Source: an uncultured Ruminococcus sp. (lineage in GTDB: Bacteria; Bacillota; Clostridia; Oscillospirales; Ruminococcaceae). Taken from it: 11,645 bases of DNA. Of this stretch, positions 1 through 7,052 are shown in pieces. The position numbers were made by a program, and so were the translations under genes. The DNA is taken from NCBI GenBank assembly GCA_947589205.1, contig CANQCJ010000054.1, positions 1-11,645 on the forward strand, written 5' to 3'. The notes under the pieces are model-generated. The model was not told the DNA's origin and searched no databases. It saw nothing but the letters and a program-made list of their open reading frames with translations. Position 1 is the first letter of the stretch. Each line of letters starts with the position of its first letter.

Positions 1-707
1 CCGTTTTCGAGAACGGTAAGTCTGTTATCGAGAGAGCTTATCTCGGTTTCGGCAGACTTCGCGCCGCTTTCAAGCGTGTTTACCCGCGCGCCGAGTGCAA
101 GAGCGTTGGTATTGAGCGTTTTTACGGTATTTTCAAGCTCGCTTATGCTCGCATTGAGCGAAGAGATCTCCGTGCCGAAGGAATCTACCTCGCTTTCGAG
201 CCTGCTGCCGGTCTCGCCGCAAGCGTCTATGCGCCCGCCGAGCTCGCTGAGCTTTTGCGTGCAGTCCTCGTTGAACTCGTCTATCTGCTTCATAAAGGCT
301 TCCGTCTGTTCTCTGAAAGCCTTAAATTCGTTTGTGGAAGCAACCGCGCTGTCGCCGGTAAAGGCGCTTATTACAATAAGCTCAGCGGGAACGCAGGAGA
401 TCATGCTCCCGTCGTTTCCGTAAAGCATAAGATCAATACTTCCCTTTCCCGCGGCGGAAAGGCTCTGGTCGGTAAGCGGGAATACCGCGCCGGTCTCGGT
501 GAGCACGCCGTCGTTTACCGTTATTTTTCCGTCGGGCTTTCTTACCCTTATCTCGCTGCGCGAAACTGCGCTCATATCAAAGGCATAGCCGCCGAAAAAG
601 AAATCGGCTTGAATAAATCTGCTGTTGATGTCTCCCTGCTTGGCGTATACCCTCTCGGGCGCATGGCGGCAGGAAAGATCGGCGTTTATTTTTATCGTTC
701 CTTTCAA
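1..707 (-). CDS. Phage baseplate upper protein (BppU)-like, 3' end missing
   Basis: Reading the minus strand from 707 to the window edge gives 235 uninterrupted codons. The start is TTG (707-705), placed 9 nt after GGAG (720-717); the nearer ATG (715-713) overlaps the ribosome site and stops after three codons, so it is not the start. Residues 1 to about 115 look like the beta-rich N-terminal domain of BppU-type baseplate proteins: an opening beta strand (KGTIKIN), then KPDGKIT, then LTDQSLSAAGKGSIDLMLY followed by VPAELIVI. From about residue 122 onward the sequence becomes heptad-like and helical (FKAFREQTEAFMKQIDEF, then LESEV, ISSLNASISELENTV, TLNTNALALGARVNTLE, ISSLDNRLTVLENG), a probable trimeric coiled-coil stalk that would carry a receptor-binding tip beyond the edge. 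In phages such proteins join the baseplate to the host-binding fibre. No other phage gene is visible. It could be a prophage edge, a tailocin gene or a domesticated fibre; the family call rests on recalled sequence pattern. Confidence 0.72.
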   Translation of the reverse strand, partial: MKGTIKINADLSCRHAPERVYAKQGDINSRFIQADFFFGGYAFDMSAVSRSEIRVRKPDGKITVNDGVLTETGAVFPLTDQSLSAAGKGSIDLMLYGNDGSMISCVPAELIVISAFTGDSAVASTNEFKAFREQTEAFMKQIDEFNEDCTQKLSELGGRIDACGETGSRLESEVDSFGTEISSLNASISELENTVKTLNTNALALGARVNTLESGAKSAETEISSLDNRLTVLEN

Positions 708-722
708 ATTTTCATCTCCTTA
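705..722 (-). promoter_or_regulatory. Ribosome binding site that decides the TTG start
   Basis: The minus strand reads AAGGAG (722-717), then TGAAAATTT-type spacer, then TTG (707-705). An ATG at 715-713 overlaps the end of the Shine-Dalgarno sequence and opens only ATG-AAA-ATT-TGA. Its stop codon (706-704) overlaps the TTG start in the form TTGA. The ATG is too close to the ribosome site to be used efficiently, so TTG is the credible start. Confidence 0.7.
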
Positions 723-804
723 TTTTTTTAAGAGAAACGCTGAGATCAAAGACCGCGCTGCTCTGCGGACTTTAAAAGGGGGTCAAACGCGTTCCTCGAT
801 TTTT

Positions 805-833
805 ATAATACAGGCAAAACACCGATATGTCAA
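805..833 (-). promoter_or_regulatory. Sigma-A promoter of the BppU-like gene
   Basis: The minus strand carries a perfect -35 TTGACA (833-828), a 17-nt spacer, and -10 TATTAT (810-805), one mismatch from consensus. Transcription should begin near 798, leaving a leader of about 90 nt before the TTG start. The promoter lies downstream of the terminator of the four-gene operon, so the baseplate-like gene appears to be transcribed independently and by the housekeeping sigma factor. Confidence 0.75.
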
Positions 834-900
834 TTGTATGCGCGCCCAAAGATTTTTACCCCTAAAATAATGACGATAGCACGCCCGAACGCTTTTTTGT

Positions 901-944
901 GCAAAAAAGCTCCCGAACGCCGTGTTTTCCGACGCCCGGGAGCT
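901..944 (-). terminator. Intrinsic terminator of the O-acylation operon
   Basis: On the minus strand AGCTCCCG (944-937) pairs perfectly with CGGGAGCT (915-908), and the stem runs directly into six T residues (908-903). This is a canonical Rho-independent terminator 40 bp after the DHHW gene. A smaller hairpin, AGCTG-AAA-CAGCT (941-953), followed by a T-rich run on the plus strand, overlaps it and could stop transcription in the opposite direction, but no plus-strand gene lies to its left. Confidence 0.8.
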
Positions 945-983
945 GAAACAGCTTTATTTTTTTAATTTTTTCGTTCGTTAAAA

Positions 984-2126
984 TTACTCTAACCAGATAA
1001 AATTTTTATCCTCGTTGATAAAGTCGATGTTATAGACCATCAATACCCGCTCGATATTATTTTGCTGAATAATATCGCTGACACTTTCAAAGTGCAGATA
1101 GCGCAGGTCGACAACATATATCTCTGAAAACTGTTCGGTAAGCAGCGGTATCAGCGAATTTGCATAGCTGTCCTTCAACACGAGTATGCTTTTTCCGCTC
1201 TTGCTGCCGCTCGTTATTTTTATCTTGGCAAAATTCCCGCCGAAATATGAAGCGTACTTATCCTTTTTGTCAAAAAAGCTCTCGTCCATGCAGCCGTCGG
1301 CGGTCTTGCCCTCGTTTAAATATTCGACGGTGCAGCCGATATTTTTGTTTTCAAAGAAGCTGAACTCATCGGGCTTGACAAACGCCGCGGGAGCTTTTGA
1401 ATAAAGCGTGCCGTAAAAATCTCCGACAGTATCGGGTATGAAATCGGCGGAGGTCGGCGAAAGTCCTTGTGAGATGAGCCAATTGTCGCAGACCGCTCTC
1501 GCGCCGGACGCCGTCCAGTGATGGTCGGTGCGGTAATACGCCTGAATGCCCTGCGCCTGAAGCGCGGTAAGCGTTTCATACGCGTCGAACAAATTTATTT
1601 TTGAGGAAAGCTGTGCGCGTATTTTTTCCGCAGCCTCCCGCTGGTCGTCGGTGCAGGCGAACGCAGGCAGCTTGTCTTTATTTACGCAAACGCTGTTTGG
1701 CGCAAGTATCAGGTCGGTCGGGACGTTTATTTTTTCGGCAAAATCGTTAAGATAGGAAACGTTTTTTAAAAGATTTGCTTCGTCCTCGGCAAACCGCTGG
1801 AGAAGATAGCCGTCTTTAGAAAAATACACGCCGTTTTGCAGCGTTTTTCCTGAAAAATAGTCGCAGGTCGTCCGAAAGCACATCATAGCGTCTTTTAAAA
1901 ACACATGGTCGGACATATATTCCTCCACGTCCTCGTCAAGCTCGCCGGAGAGCAGCTTTTCGCTTGAAAGCTCCGGCTTTTTAGCAAGCGTGCGGTTTTC
2001 CATTTCCGAAAAATCCTTCGGCTGCTGCAAAAGGGTGCCGAGTGTGAAAAACGCCAAAAATACCGTAAACACCGCCGCCATAACAGCGCAGGCGGCTCTG
2101 CTGCGCTTAATATCCTCAAGCTTCAT
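984..2126 (-). CDS. DHHW-family SGNH-like protein, AlgJ/AlgX type
   Basis: This 380-residue protein begins with a single membrane segment (about 12-33) acting as a signal anchor, so the rest should face outward. The family-naming motif D-H-H-W is at 201-204 (YRTDHHWTASG), and a second SGNH-type block, LVLKDSYANS, places a candidate nucleophile at Ser320 next to Asp319. In alginate and related systems, partners of this fold take acyl groups delivered by an MBOAT protein and transfer them to polysaccharide. The MBOAT gene lies 21 bp upstream, and the ribosome site AAAAGGAGG (2148-2140) overlaps the end of that gene, so coupling is likely. It is the last gene of the operon and is followed by a strong terminator. 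The family assignment is solid; the acylated polymer is unknown. Confidence 0.88.
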   Translation of the reverse strand: MKLEDIKRSRAACAVMAAVFTVFLAFFTLGTLLQQPKDFSEMENRTLAKKPELSSEKLLSGELDEDVEEYMSDHVFLKDAMMCFRTTCDYFSGKTLQNGVYFSKDGYLLQRFAEDEANLLKNVSYLNDFAEKINVPTDLILAPNSVCVNKDKLPAFACTDDQREAAEKIRAQLSSKINLFDAYETLTALQAQGIQAYYRTDHHWTASGARAVCDNWLISQGLSPTSADFIPDTVGDFYGTLYSKAPAAFVKPDEFSFFENKNIGCTVEYLNEGKTADGCMDESFFDKKDKYASYFGGNFAKIKITSGSKSGKSILVLKDSYANSLIPLLTEQFSEIYVVDLRYLHFESVSDIIQQNNIERVLMVYNIDFINEDKNFIWLE

Positions 2127-2147
2127 TTTTTATACGCCGCCTCCTTT

Positions 2148-3557
2148 TTAGAATCTGAAATACATAAACGGATTGAACGCGCCGGACGAGATGAAAGCGG
2201 TCGACGCGAACAGCAATACCGCGCAGGTCAGCGGTTCTATCACGAGCTGGTAAAGACCGCCGTATTTTTCGTTGAGCAGCTTTCCGAAGCGCGATAAGGT
2301 CGGCGCAGAACCGAAGGCGAGTATCACGAGCAGCGGCAGATACTGCATGAGCCAGAGCGTTGTCTGCGCGTTCCAGAGCGGCAGACCGCCGAGACCGAAC
2401 ATATTTTTAAAATTCTGCGCAAGCTGCGCGCTGTCCTCATAGGCGAATATTCCCCAGCCGATGACGATAAAAAACAGCGCATAGACGTGCGTTATAAACG
2501 CGGGCAGCTTGTCGAGATATTTTTTCAGCAGGAATTTTTCAACGATAAGCAGCACGCCGAAATAAACTCCCCACATAGCGAAGTTCCAGTTCGCCCCGTG
2601 CCAGAAGCCGGTGAGAAACCAGACGATCATTATATTTGCGCACTGCCGCAGCCTGCCTTTTCTGTTTCCGCCGAGCGGGATATAGACATAATCTCTGAAC
2701 CATGACGAAAGCGACATATGCCATCTTCTCCAGAATTCGGTGACAGAGCGCGAGACGTACGGATAGTTGAAATTTTCCAGAAATTCAAAGCCTAACATTT
2801 TGCCCAAGCCTATAGCCATATCCGAATAGCCGCTGAAATCAAAGTAGATCTGAAAGGTAAACGCCGCCGCCGAAAGCCAAGCCGCGCCAACGCTCAGACT
2901 TGACGGGTCTGCCGACTGTATCTCCTGAAAAAGCGCGTAAATGCCGTTAGCGAGTATCGCTTTTTTGGCAAGCCCGACAGAGAACCGCTTTACGCCCGAG
3001 GCAAATTTCTCCAAGGTCGCAGTTCTTTTTGAAAGCTGCTCTTCAATATCCTGATATCTGACGATAGGTCCTGCGATAAGCTGCGGGAAAAGAGCCACAT
3101 ATGTTCCCAGGGTTATAAAATTCTTCTGCGGCTTCACCTCGCCGCGGTAAACGTCAATGACGTAGGAAAGCGACTGAAAGCTGTAAAAGGAAATGCCGAT
3201 AGGCAGAGCAAGTCCGGGGAGCTTTAGGCTGAGAGAAAACAGAGAATTTGCGTTTAGAACAAAAAAGTCGGAGTATTTAAAGTAAAGCAGCAGGGCGATG
3301 TTCCAGACGACGGCGGCGGCGGTCGAAATAAGCGCAGTCTTTTTGCCGTATTTTTCCTTGTCGGCAAATATGCCGGTGACATACGCCGCAGTTATCGAAG
3401 CGAGCATCAGCCAGACGTATTTCGGCTCGCCCCAGGCATAAAAGATAAGGCTCGCTATAAACAGAAAAATATTTTTCACCCCTGCGGGCACAATAAAATA
3501 CAAAGCGAGTACCGCCGGCAAAAAGGCGAACAAAAACACCGTGCTTGAAAAAACCAT
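2148..3557 (-). CDS. MBOAT O-acyltransferase, AlgI/DltB-like
   Basis: A 469-residue polytopic membrane protein with the full set of MBOAT signatures: FYAWGEPKY (39-47), FPQLIAGPIVR (157-167), DFSGYSDMAIG (240-250), WRRWHMSLSSWFRDYVYIPLGG (276-297, His280), and the catalytic-region motif TGFWHGANW with His320 (316-324). The length matches AlgI-type proteins (about 470-520). These enzymes move acyl groups, usually acetyl from acetyl-CoA, from the cytoplasm to acceptors outside the membrane, with an SGNH-fold partner; the DHHW gene just downstream is the obvious candidate. The ribosome site AGGAG sits 7 nt before the ATG. A strong stem-loop lies between it and the upstream lipoprotein gene. The assignment to the AlgI subfamily is strong; the substrate (cell-wall glycan, teichoic acid or exopolysaccharide) cannot be read from sequence. 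Confidence 0.95.
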   Translation of the reverse strand: MVFSSTVFLFAFLPAVLALYFIVPAGVKNIFLFIASLIFYAWGEPKYVWLMLASITAAYVTGIFADKEKYGKKTALISTAAAVVWNIALLLYFKYSDFFVLNANSLFSLSLKLPGLALPIGISFYSFQSLSYVIDVYRGEVKPQKNFITLGTYVALFPQLIAGPIVRYQDIEEQLSKRTATLEKFASGVKRFSVGLAKKAILANGIYALFQEIQSADPSSLSVGAAWLSAAAFTFQIYFDFSGYSDMAIGLGKMLGFEFLENFNYPYVSRSVTEFWRRWHMSLSSWFRDYVYIPLGGNRKGRLRQCANIMIVWFLTGFWHGANWNFAMWGVYFGVLLIVEKFLLKKYLDKLPAFITHVYALFFIVIGWGIFAYEDSAQLAQNFKNMFGLGGLPLWNAQTTLWLMQYLPLLVILAFGSAPTLSRFGKLLNEKYGGLYQLVIEPLTCAVLLFASTAFISSGAFNPFMYFRF

Positions 3558-3579
3558 AAATAAACTCCTAAAAACATTA

Positions 3580-3606
3580 CTTTGCCGCCCGGAAAGGACG
3601 GCAAAG
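3580..3606 (-). promoter_or_regulatory. Intercistronic stem-loop before the MBOAT gene
   Basis: In the 59-bp gap between the lipoprotein and MBOAT genes, CTTTGCCGTCC (3606-3596) pairs with GGGCGGCAAAG (3590-3580), giving 11 bp with one G-U pair around a 5-nt loop. On the transcript it is followed by UAAUGUUUUUAGGAG, so the U run is short and offset and the MBOAT ribosome site comes straight after. It could be a leaky terminator, an mRNA-processing or stabilising element, or a translation modulator setting the ratio of lipoprotein to transferase. Confidence 0.6.
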
Positions 3607-3616
3607 CTTACAACTC

Positions 3617-4123
3617 TTAACCGATTATCTCCTTAGCCTTGTCGTTGTCGTTGCTAAGGCACATATAGACCGAATTTCCTCTTGTTACGAGCACCGGGTC
3701 GTTGAGCTTGGCAAGCTCGTCCGGATTGTAGTCCTCGACCGCCTTTATCTGCGAATCTATACGCGCCTGACAGGCGGAAAGTATCTCGCCCGCAGCCGTT
3801 TCGTCCGCCGCGTCAAAGCAGGCGATCTCCTCCGCCGTTGAAGCTCCGCCGACATAGACCTTCGCGCTCGAATACTTGTCGGAGGTTATCCCGTAGAGCT
3901 TTTCTATCATCTCCGGAGAGATCTCTCCCAGTGAATCGACATATTCGATATCGCTGAAAAGCTTGTCGGCAAGCTCAGCCGCGCTCAAGGAAGCGTCAGC
4001 CTGAACGTTAGCCGCGTCCGCGCTGTCCGTACCGCCCTCGCTGTCCTTGCCGGAGCAGGCGGCGAACGAGCAGACTGCGACCGCCGAAAGCGTGAGTAAG
4101 ATCAGTAATTTTTTAATATCCAT
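3617..4123 (-). CDS. DUF4358-like lipoprotein
   Basis: This is a 168-residue protein with a lipoprotein signal: charged start MDIKK, hydrophobic stretch 6-19, and a lipobox-like FAAC ending at Cys23, then a low-complexity Ser/Asp/Ala linker to about residue 45. The rest is a compact domain (LSAAELADKLFSDIEYVDSL, then EMIEKLYGI, KVYVGGASTAEEIACFDA, and a C-terminal LVTRGNSVYMCLSNDNDKAKEII) that resembles DUF4358, a family without an established activity. It should be anchored on the outer face of the membrane. It lies 26 bp after the SGNH hydrolase gene and upstream of MBOAT in the same operon, which suggests an accessory or scaffold role in the same acylation process. The family call is from recall of the pattern; the function is unknown. 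Confidence 0.75.
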   Translation of the reverse strand: MDIKKLLILLTLSAVAVCSFAACSGKDSEGGTDSADAANVQADASLSAAELADKLFSDIEYVDSLGEISPEMIEKLYGITSDKYSSAKVYVGGASTAEEIACFDAADETAAGEILSACQARIDSQIKAVEDYNPDELAKLNDPVLVTRGNSVYMCLSNDNDKAKEIIG

Positions 4124-4149
4124 GATACCTTGAACCTTTCTTTTTTAAT

Positions 4150-5049
4150 TTAACCGTTAGCGGTCTGCGGCGCGAGATATGCGAGCAGGTCTATCCATTC
4201 AAGGCAGTATTCCCTGACGAAATGTATGCCGTCCGCCGCCGCGTCGTCGGGCAGATTTCCCGTTTCGTCCTTGAAGTAGCTGTTTACGTCGAGATAGATA
4301 GTGCCGGTCTTGTCAGCCGCCTGTTTTACATAGGCGTTGAACGCGTCGATATTCTCGTTGGTGAATATCTCGTTGTTCTGTGCCGCCTGCGGAGATACCG
4401 GCAGGACCGATTCGATATAAATATCCGCATTCGGCTGAAGCTCTTTTATCGTGTTTATCAGCTCGACATACTTGTCCACAAAGTTTTCCGGATAAGGCCA
4501 GCCGAGCTCGTTTATGCCGAACATTATGAAGATCCTTCCGTACTGCCGCTGCGCCACGCCGTCGGCGATAGTTCCGAGACTTCCGTCGTCAAGCTCCGCG
4601 ACAAGCTCGGTACCCGCCTTGTCTATGCTTAGTCCCTGCGAAGCGTAAAAATCGGCTTTGGCTTTGTCCGCGTTCATTTCAAGACCGACCGTCCGCGAAT
4701 CGCCGATAAAGCAGGCGTCCGAAAAATCGTCCTTCATCGCCGCGCCCTCATAGGGCTTAACGCTCTGAGAGCTTGTATCGCCGTCTTCCGACGAGCTGTC
4801 GGCAAGCGAGGAGGACTCGTCCGCCCTCGAGGAGGTCGTCGGCTTTAACGGCTCGGGCTTGTCCTCGGCTTTTTTCTTTTCGGTAAAGGTGTTTCCAAAA
4901 ACCGGCATAAGACCGTTTTTCTTCCCCGTCACCGCGGTATTTATAAGCCAGACGAATACGAACACTATCAGCGCAAGACACACCACGGAGATAACTCCCT
5001 GCTGTATCTGCAATCGTTTTTTTCTTGTTCTCACCTTTTCCGGCTGCAT
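4150..5049 (-). CDS. Membrane-anchored SGNH/GDSL hydrolase
   Basis: This 299-residue protein has a short basic cytoplasmic N-terminus (KVRTRKKR), one membrane segment (about 18-40), a linker rich in Ser, Asp and Lys (about 57-105), and an extracellular SGNH hydrolase domain. The catalytic blocks are present: FIGDSRT with nucleophile Ser118, GINELGW with Asn180 (block III), and DGIHF with the Asp273/His276 pair. Such proteins are acyl esterases or acyltransferases acting on surface glycans or lipids. It opens the operon, 26 bp before the DUF4358 gene, and its location on the outer face fits removal or transfer of the acyl groups handled by the MBOAT pair. Start choice: an ATG at 5061 is in frame but abuts the only Shine-Dalgarno-like AAGGGA (5067-5062); the ATG at 5049, 12 nt beyond it, is preferred. 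The long form would add four residues. Confidence 0.88.
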   Translation of the reverse strand: MQPEKVRTRKKRLQIQQGVISVVCLALIVFVFVWLINTAVTGKKNGLMPVFGNTFTEKKKAEDKPEPLKPTTSSRADESSSLADSSSEDGDTSSQSVKPYEGAAMKDDFSDACFIGDSRTVGLEMNADKAKADFYASQGLSIDKAGTELVAELDDGSLGTIADGVAQRQYGRIFIMFGINELGWPYPENFVDKYVELINTIKELQPNADIYIESVLPVSPQAAQNNEIFTNENIDAFNAYVKQAADKTGTIYLDVNSYFKDETGNLPDDAAADGIHFVREYCLEWIDLLAYLAPQTANG

Positions 5050-5094
5050 ATCATATATCATTCCCTTCGATAAAGCGAAATCTTTACAATAATA

Positions 5095-5123
5095 ATATTA
5101 CCACATTTTCTTTCCAAAATCAA
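5095..5123 (-). promoter_or_regulatory. Promoter of the SGNH-DUF4358-MBOAT-DHHW operon
   Basis: The minus strand has -35 TTGATT (5123-5118), a 17-nt spacer and -10 TAATAT (5100-5095), preceded by TGG, which supplies an extended -10 (TGn). The predicted transcript starts near 5088, giving a leader of roughly 40 nt. This is the only good promoter between the divergent genes on this strand. Confidence 0.6.
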
Positions 5124-5214
5124 GTCATTTAATGAAATTTTCATATTTGACCCGCCTGTAGCTATTATCTCCCGAAAATCGCCAAAAATGCGTTTTTTTA
5201 ATACGTATCCTCTA

Positions 5215-5243
5215 TTGATTTTTTGGAAAATATATGTTATAAT
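5215..5243 (+). promoter_or_regulatory. Promoter of the patatin operon
   Basis: The plus strand has -35 TTGATT (5215-5220), a 17-nt spacer and a perfect -10 TATAAT (5238-5243). The start of transcription should be near 5250, about 35 nt before the patatin ATG. The sequence just after the -35 (TTTTGGAAAA) nearly matches that of the divergent promoter. Confidence 0.8.
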
Positions 5244-5284
5244 AAATTAAGAGTTATTTTTTCAAACGAAAGGAGCGTTTATCC

Positions 5285-6133
5285 ATGCTTGGGATAATTG
5301 CGGAGGGCGGCGCAAGCCGCACGGTGTATACTGCCGGGGTGCTCGACGCGCTTCTGGAGCTTAACGTTATATCGGACAATTTTTACGGGGTCTCGGCGGG
5401 GATAGCCTTCGGCGTTTCCTACTGCTCCCTGCAAAAGGGCAGAAATCTTTCGCTTGTAAAAGACTATATGTGGAAAAAAAGCTATTCGGGCATAAGACAC
5501 CTCTTCGACCCGAAAAACCGCAGCTTTTACAATTTAGACCACGTTTACCATGAAGTCCCCTGCAAGCTGCTGCCGTTTGATTTTGAAGCCTTTGCCGATT
5601 ACAAGGGAAAATGTATCGCGGTAACGACCGAGCTTGAAACGGCGAAGGCGTGCTATCCGGACGTTGACCGCGCCGACAGGTATTTTACTCAGCTTCGGGC
5701 AAGCTGCGCGCTGCCGCTGCTTTTTCCGCCTATCGAAATAGACGGAAAAAAGTATATGGACGGCGGTATCGCGGATTCTATCCCCTTTAAAAAGGCGATC
5801 GCCGACGGCTGCGACAAAATAATCGTCATACTTACCCGCGAAAAGGGATATATTAAAAAAGACGAACCGACATTAAAGCTCGTAAACGCAGCCTTTAGAA
5901 AATACCCGGAGTTCTGCGAAGCGTTCAATACGCGCGCCGAACGCTACAACGAAGCGGTCGCGGAGCTTGAAAGCCTGAGAAAGGCAGGAAGGGCGTTCGT
6001 TTTCTATCCGAAAAGGGAGCTGCTCGTAAGCCGCACCGAAAACGATGAGAAAAAACTCGAACGGCTTTATTGGCACGGCTATAAGCACGCAATGTGGGCT
6101 GAGGACAGCCTTAGAGAATATTTGAACAGATGA
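5285..6133 (+). CDS. Patatin-like phospholipase
   Basis: A 282-residue cytoplasmic-type patatin protein. It shows the oxyanion-loop variant EGGASR (7-12), the nucleophile elbow GVSAG with Ser37 (35-39), the helper motif ASCALPLLFPP (139-149), and the catalytic aspartate in DGG (Asp159). It lacks a signal peptide or membrane segment. This resembles the bacterial YjjU-like group, predicted to hydrolyse lipid acyl esters; the true substrate is not known. AAAGGAG lies 9 nt before the ATG, and the promoter is well defined. It leads a tightly spaced operon (22-bp gap to the next gene) with a phosphoesterase and a dipeptidase. All catalytic residues are present, so an active serine acyl hydrolase is expected. 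Confidence 0.9.
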   Translation: MLGIIAEGGASRTVYTAGVLDALLELNVISDNFYGVSAGIAFGVSYCSLQKGRNLSLVKDYMWKKSYSGIRHLFDPKNRSFYNLDHVYHEVPCKLLPFDFEAFADYKGKCIAVTTELETAKACYPDVDRADRYFTQLRASCALPLLFPPIEIDGKKYMDGGIADSIPFKKAIADGCDKIIVILTREKGYIKKDEPTLKLVNAAFRKYPEFCEAFNTRAERYNEAVAELESLRKAGRAFVFYPKRELLVSRTENDEKKLERLYWHGYKHAMWAEDSLREYLNR

Positions 6134-6155
6134 CATTTTTAAGGAGGAGAAGCTT

Positions 6156-7037
6156 TTGACAAATGCCGAAAAAGCAGGCGCGGGAGCTGCCGCCGCGGCG
6201 GCGGGTCTCTGCGGAGCGTACACCATCATAAAGCATAAAAACGATCTTCATTTTTATCATTACGAGATAAAAAGCCCCAAGCTGCCCGAGGAGTTTGACG
6301 GCTATAAAATTTTGCACCTGTCCGATCTTCATTCTAAAAATTACGGCGAAGAGGGCGAATTTCTATCGGAGGCTTGCTTTGATTTTGAGCCGGATATGAT
6401 AACCTTCACCGGAGACCTTTACAGCAGGAACGGAAATATTTTCACGATAAAACGCTCGCTGCCGCTCATGAAGCGTCTGCGCAGGATCGCCCCGGTATAT
6501 TACGTCTGGGGAAATCACGAAGCGGATATGCCGCGCAATGCAAGATACATGGACAGCCTGCTCGAGCACGCAGGGATAAACGTTATAAACAACGAGCACA
6601 CCCGCGTTTACTGCGGCTGCTCGGCTGTAGATATCTACGGTCTGTCGCTCGAAAGCCGCTTTTATAAAAACGCCGACGGCGGCTACAGAGATCTTCCCGC
6701 CGTGAGCGCAAAGCATATACGCTCTCTTTTAGGCGAACCCGACAGAAATAATTTCAACATACTTTTGGCGCATACCCCGATGCCGTTTATGCAGTACGCC
6801 GAATGGGGCGCGGACTTTGTTATGGCGGGTCACTGCCACGGCGGTATGATACGGCTTCCCGGCGGGATAGGACTGCTTTCACCAGAAAGAAAGCTCTTCC
6901 CGCACTTTACAAAGGGTCTTTACCGCTGCCGTACCGAATACGGAGATCATATAATGGAGGTCTCCGCAGGACTCGGGAAATTCAGGATAAACAATCCCGA
7001 AATGGTCTCGGTATGCGTTTTGAGACGCTCAAGGTGA
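6156..7037 (+). CDS. Membrane-anchored calcineurin-like metallophosphoesterase
   Basis: A 293-residue protein starting at TTG 7-8 nt after AAGGAGGAG, with no better start nearby. An Ala/Gly-rich hydrophobic stretch (about 8-25) is a probable signal anchor. The metallophosphoesterase motifs follow in order: LSDLHS (Asp57, His59), TGDLYS (Asp87), WGNHEA (Asn120, His121), LLAHTPMP (His206), and AGHCHGG (His226, His228). All dinuclear-metal ligands are present. It resembles the YkuE/YpbG-like group, related to the LpxG-type pyrophosphatases that cleave lipid-linked diphosphates, but its substrate is not determined. The location between a patatin lipase and an M20 dipeptidase suggests turnover of a membrane or wall component, which is inference. 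The gene ends 15 bp before the preferred start of the dipeptidase. Confidence 0.9.
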   Translation: MTNAEKAGAGAAAAAAGLCGAYTIIKHKNDLHFYHYEIKSPKLPEEFDGYKILHLSDLHSKNYGEEGEFLSEACFDFEPDMITFTGDLYSRNGNIFTIKRSLPLMKRLRRIAPVYYVWGNHEADMPRNARYMDSLLEHAGINVINNEHTRVYCGCSAVDIYGLSLESRFYKNADGGYRDLPAVSAKHIRSLLGEPDRNNFNILLAHTPMPFMQYAEWGADFVMAGHCHGGMIRLPGGIGLLSPERKLFPHFTKGLYRCRTEYGDHIMEVSAGLGKFRINNPEMVSVCVLRRSR

Positions 7038-7052
7038 AAGGTGCGTATTGCT

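Noticed and set aside
76..731. Plus-strand open frames of 115 and 158 codons (76-423, 255-731)
   Set aside because: They are antisense to the BppU-like frame, lack ribosome sites and recognisable domains; the minus-strand frame has a promoter, a ribosome site and a family-like pattern.
1..983. Prophage attachment site, integrase or diversity-generating retroelement near the baseplate-like gene
   Set aside because: No tRNA gene, long direct repeat, recombinase or reverse transcriptase is visible in this stretch.
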